From positions 2,480,001 to 2,544,000 of the forward strand of contig NZ_CP108484.1 of NCBI RefSeq assembly GCF_036226505.1: DNA of 64,000 nt, given 5' to 3'. Positions 61,798 through 64,000 of this stretch are shown one piece after another. Under the pieces are notes generated by a model that saw only the letters and a program-made list of their open reading frames with translations, was not told the origin of the DNA and made no database searches. This stretch comes from Kitasatospora sp. NBC_01246 (GTDB lineage: Bacteria > Actinomycetota > Actinomycetes > Streptomycetales > Streptomycetaceae). Within the stretch, counting starts at the first letter, position 1, and each line of letters begins with the position of its first letter. The translations under genes were made by a program, and so were the position numbers.

Positions 61798-62652
61798 ATG
61801 GGCTCTATCACCGTGGCCACCACCCCCCTGTCCGACCCGCATGATCTTGACGACGACGGCGACGACGCGCTAAGGCGCGAGGCCGAGGCCGGCGAGAGCA
61901 GCCGGGCCAGCCGGCACTGGTGGGACCGCAACGCGGACGAGTACCAGGACGAGCACGGCGAGTTCCTCGGCGACGACCGCTTCACCTGGTGCCCGGAGGG
62001 CCTGGACGAGGCCGACGCCCGACTGCTCGGGGAGGTCGCGGACCGCCGCGTCCTGGAGATCGGCGCCGGCGCCGCCCAGTGCTCCCGCTGGCTGGCCGCC
62101 CGGGGCGCCCGGCCGGTCGCGCTGGACATCTCGCACCGCCAGCTCCAGCACTCCCGCCGGATCGACCTCGCCCGCGGCGGCACGCCCGTACCGGTGGTCC
62201 AGGCCGACGCGGCGGTGCTGCCGTTCGCCGACGGCGCCTTCGACCTGGCCTGCTCGGCGTACGGGGCGGTGCCGTTCAGCGCCGACACCGGCGCGCTGAT
62301 GCGCGAGGTGCACCGGGTGCTGCGGCCCGGCGGGCGCTGGGTGTTCTCGGTGACCCACCCGATCCGCTGGGCGTTCCCGGACGAGCCCGGCGTCGAGGGG
62401 CTGACCGCCACCGCCTCGTACTTCGACCGCACCCCCTACGTCGAGCAGGACGAGCGGGGCCGGGCCACCTACGTCGAGCACCACCGCACGATCGGGGACC
62501 GGGTGCGCGAGCTGGTCGGCGCCGGGTTCCGGCTGCTGGACGTGGTGGAGCCGGAGTGGCCGGCCGGACTCGACCAGGAGTGGGGCGGCTGGTCGCCGCT
62601 GCGCGGGCGGCTGATCCCGGGCACGGCGATCTTCGTCTCCGAACGGGACTGA
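61798..62652 (+). CDS. Class I SAM-dependent methyltransferase
   Basis: About 284 residues. Core begins at SRASRHWWDRNADEYQDEHG and has SAM motif I VLEIGAGAAQCSRWLA near residue 85, ALDISHRQLQHSRR near 105 and FDLACSAYGAVPFSAD. Widespread actinobacterial family, target unknown. The start is uncertain: ATG 61798 is chosen as nearest to the usual N-terminus; GTG 61813 fits even better in length, and ATG 61660 has a GGAGG site but would add 46 residues of weaker coding bias. Divergent from rpsA. Confidence 0.82.
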   Translation: MGSITVATTPLSDPHDLDDDGDDALRREAEAGESSRASRHWWDRNADEYQDEHGEFLGDDRFTWCPEGLDEADARLLGEVADRRVLEIGAGAAQCSRWLAARGARPVALDISHRQLQHSRRIDLARGGTPVPVVQADAAVLPFADGAFDLACSAYGAVPFSADTGALMREVHRVLRPGGRWVFSVTHPIRWAFPDEPGVEGLTATASYFDRTPYVEQDERGRATYVEHHRTIGDRVRELVGAGFRLLDVVEPEWPAGLDQEWGGWSPLRGRLIPGTAIFVSERD

Positions 62653-62680
62653 GCGGGCCGCCGGGGCTGTCGGACCGGCG

Positions 62681-62775
62681 CCCGTCGCGGCCGGGCCGGG
62701 GAGTCGGGGCCGCCGTGGCCGGGCCGGGCCGGGCAGTCGGGGCCGTCGCGGCCGGGCCGGGCCGGGGAGTCCGGG
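62681..62775. repeat. About 32-bp imperfect tandem repeat, 3 copies
   Basis: Units at about 62681-62709, 62711-62742 and 62743-62775, of form CGTCGCGGCCGGGCCGGGCC then GGGAGTCGGGG, the first lacking one CGGGC. Noncoding, between the methyltransferase and hrpB. Confidence 0.7.
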
Positions 62776-62794
62776 AGTCGGGGAGACTGTCCGG

Positions 62795-64000
62795 GTGAAC
62801 CCCGCCTGGCGCGATCTGCCCGTCCGTACCGCCCTGCCGGCCCTGCACCGCGCGCTCGACCGGCGCGGGGTGGCCGCGCTGGCCGCCCCGCCCGGCACCG
62901 GCAAGACCACCCTGGTGCCGCTGGCCCTCGCCGGGCTGCTCACCGAGGAAGGCGACCGCCCGGTCCGCCGGGTGCTGGTCGCCGAGCCGCGCCGGCTCGC
63001 GGTGCGGGCGGCGGCCCGGCGGATGGCCTGGCTGCTCGGCTCGACGGTGGGGGCCGAGGTCGGCCACACCGTGCGCGGCGAGCGCCGGGTCGGGCCGGAC
63101 ACCGTGGTCGAGGTGGTGACCACCGGCGTCCTGCTCCAGCGCCTCCAGCGCGACCAGGAACTGCCCGGGGTGGACGTGGTGGTGCTGGACGAGTGCCACG
63201 AACGGCACCTGGACGCCGACACCGCGCTCGCCTTCCTGCTGGACGTCCGGGCGGCGCTGCGGCCGGAGCTGCGGATCGTCTGCGCCTCGGCGACCTCGGA
63301 CACCGCCGCCTGGGCCGAACTGCTCGGCGGCGCCGAGGGCCCGGCGCCCGTCGTCGAGGCGCACGGCGTCTCGCACCCGGTCGACGTGGTGTGGGCGCCG
63401 CCGCCCCGGGCCGTCCGGCCCGCGCACGGCACCCGGGTCGACCCGGCGCTGCTGGAGCACGTCGCGGCCACCGTCCGGCGGGCGCTCACCGAGTGCCGGG
63501 GCGACGTGCTCTGCTTCCTGCCCGGCGTCGGCGAGATCACCCGGGTCGCCGGGCTGCTCGCGGACGCCCCGGCGCAGCTGCTCCAGTTGCACGGCCGGGC
63601 CCCGCAGTCGGTGCAGGACGCGGCGCTCGCGGCGGGCGAGGGCCGCCGGGTGGTGCTGTCCACCGCCGTCGCCGAGTCCTCGCTGACCGTGCCGGGGGTG
63701 CGCGTCGTGGTCGACGCCGGCCTGGCGCGCGAGCCGCGCACCGACCACGCGCGCGGCCTGGCCGGCCTGGTGACCGTCCGGGCCTCGCTGGCCGCCGCCC
63801 GGCAGCGCGCCGGGCGGGCCGGGCGCGAGGCGCCGGGCACCGTCTACCGCTGCTGGGCGGAGGCCGAGGACGCCCTCGCCGCGCGCTGGCCGACGCCCGA
63901 GATCGCGCTCGCCGACCTGACGCCGTTCGCCCTCCAGGCCTCCTGCTGGGGCGACCCGGACGCGACCGGGCTCGCGCTGCCCGACCGGCCCCCGGCCGGG
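62795..64000 (+). CDS. hrpB: ATP-dependent helicase HrpB (3' end outside window)
   Basis: 402 codons visible from GTG 62795 to the window end, all open. DEAH-type helicase motifs: I PPGTGKTTLVPLALAG near residue 32, Ia AEPRRLAVRAAARRMA, II DECHERHLD near 130, III SATSD, and in domain 2 STAVAESSLTVPGV with QRAGRAGREAPG, the HrpB/DEAH pattern. The C-terminal HrpB domain lies beyond base 64000. The GTG has GAGACT 6 nt upstream. Role of HrpB outside E. coli is not well known. Confidence 0.9.
   Translation, partial: MNPAWRDLPVRTALPALHRALDRRGVAALAAPPGTGKTTLVPLALAGLLTEEGDRPVRRVLVAEPRRLAVRAAARRMAWLLGSTVGAEVGHTVRGERRVGPDTVVEVVTTGVLLQRLQRDQELPGVDVVVLDECHERHLDADTALAFLLDVRAALRPELRIVCASATSDTAAWAELLGGAEGPAPVVEAHGVSHPVDVVWAPPPRAVRPAHGTRVDPALLEHVAATVRRALTECRGDVLCFLPGVGEITRVAGLLADAPAQLLQLHGRAPQSVQDAALAAGEGRRVVLSTAVAESSLTVPGVRVVVDAGLAREPRTDHARGLAGLVTVRASLAAARQRAGRAGREAPGTVYRCWAEAEDALAARWPTPEIALADLTPFALQASCWGDPDATGLALPDRPPAG

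Overview
The window is high-GC (about 73-75%) actinobacterial chromosome with almost every codon ending in G or C. Family-level markers point to Streptomycetaceae (Streptomyces or Kitasatospora): an XRE/DUF5753 regulator paired with DUF397, an SAV2148-type HEPN protein, a short leader peptide in front of sulfite reductase, an AdaA-AlkA fusion and many start codons 6-8 nt behind a TANNNT box. It reads as ordinary chromosome. I saw no rRNA or tRNA gene, CRISPR array, prophage or intact insertion sequence.

Layout. 1-10 kb: the end of a DUF305 gene, a TetR gene facing an oxidoreductase-SRPBCC operon, a MarR/MFS divergent pair split by a 25-bp minisatellite, a GNAT enzyme, an AraC/CynX-NimT-type exporter pair, and an alkylation-repair pair (Ada-AlkA fusion plus Ogt). 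10-14.2 kb: ASCH protein, YdeI-like protein, RsgA and a BrkB/YihY membrane protein. 14.3-24.5 kb: a complete assimilatory sulfate block: leader peptide, sulfite reductase, zinc-ribbon peptide, CysH, CysC, CysD, CysN, sulfonate ABC transporter SsuABC and a frameshifted sirohydrochlorin chelatase. 24.5-31.2 kb: a DEAD-box helicase behind a cold-shock gene, an MMPL exporter with a clear palindromic operator, and the decayed remains of a second MMPL gene. 31.2-37 kb: phosphotransferase, polysaccharide deacetylase lipoprotein, DEDDh exonuclease, two-domain GNAT protein and SAV2148-type HEPN protein. 37.4-43.8 kb: glgX, treY and treZ, which convert glycogen to trehalose. 43.9-47.1 kb: a split transketolase facing soxR, then a ribokinase. 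47.4-57.4 kb: XRE/DUF397 pair, HAD phosphatase, two lipoprotein or hypothetical genes, a LysR/amidotransferase pair, GNAT, coaE, an MBL-fold/MarR pair and zapE. 57.4-64 kb: a third MMPL gene, rpsA with a consensus promoter, a methyltransferase and the start of hrpB.

How the parts fit. The sulfur block covers uptake of organosulfonates, activation of sulfate (CysDN, CysC), reduction (CysH, sulfite reductase) and siroheme supply. Three details in it deserve checking: a 77-bp repeat inserted between two genes that would otherwise overlap by ATGA, a CX4C instead of CX2C in the CysH iron-sulfur motif, and a frameshift in the chelatase. The soxR/transketolase intergenic region has MerR-type promoter spacing in both directions, suggesting redox control of pentose-phosphate flux. 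I did not find a convincing wholly new multi-gene system; the strongest leads are these local oddities and a few unrecognised small Cys-rich proteins.
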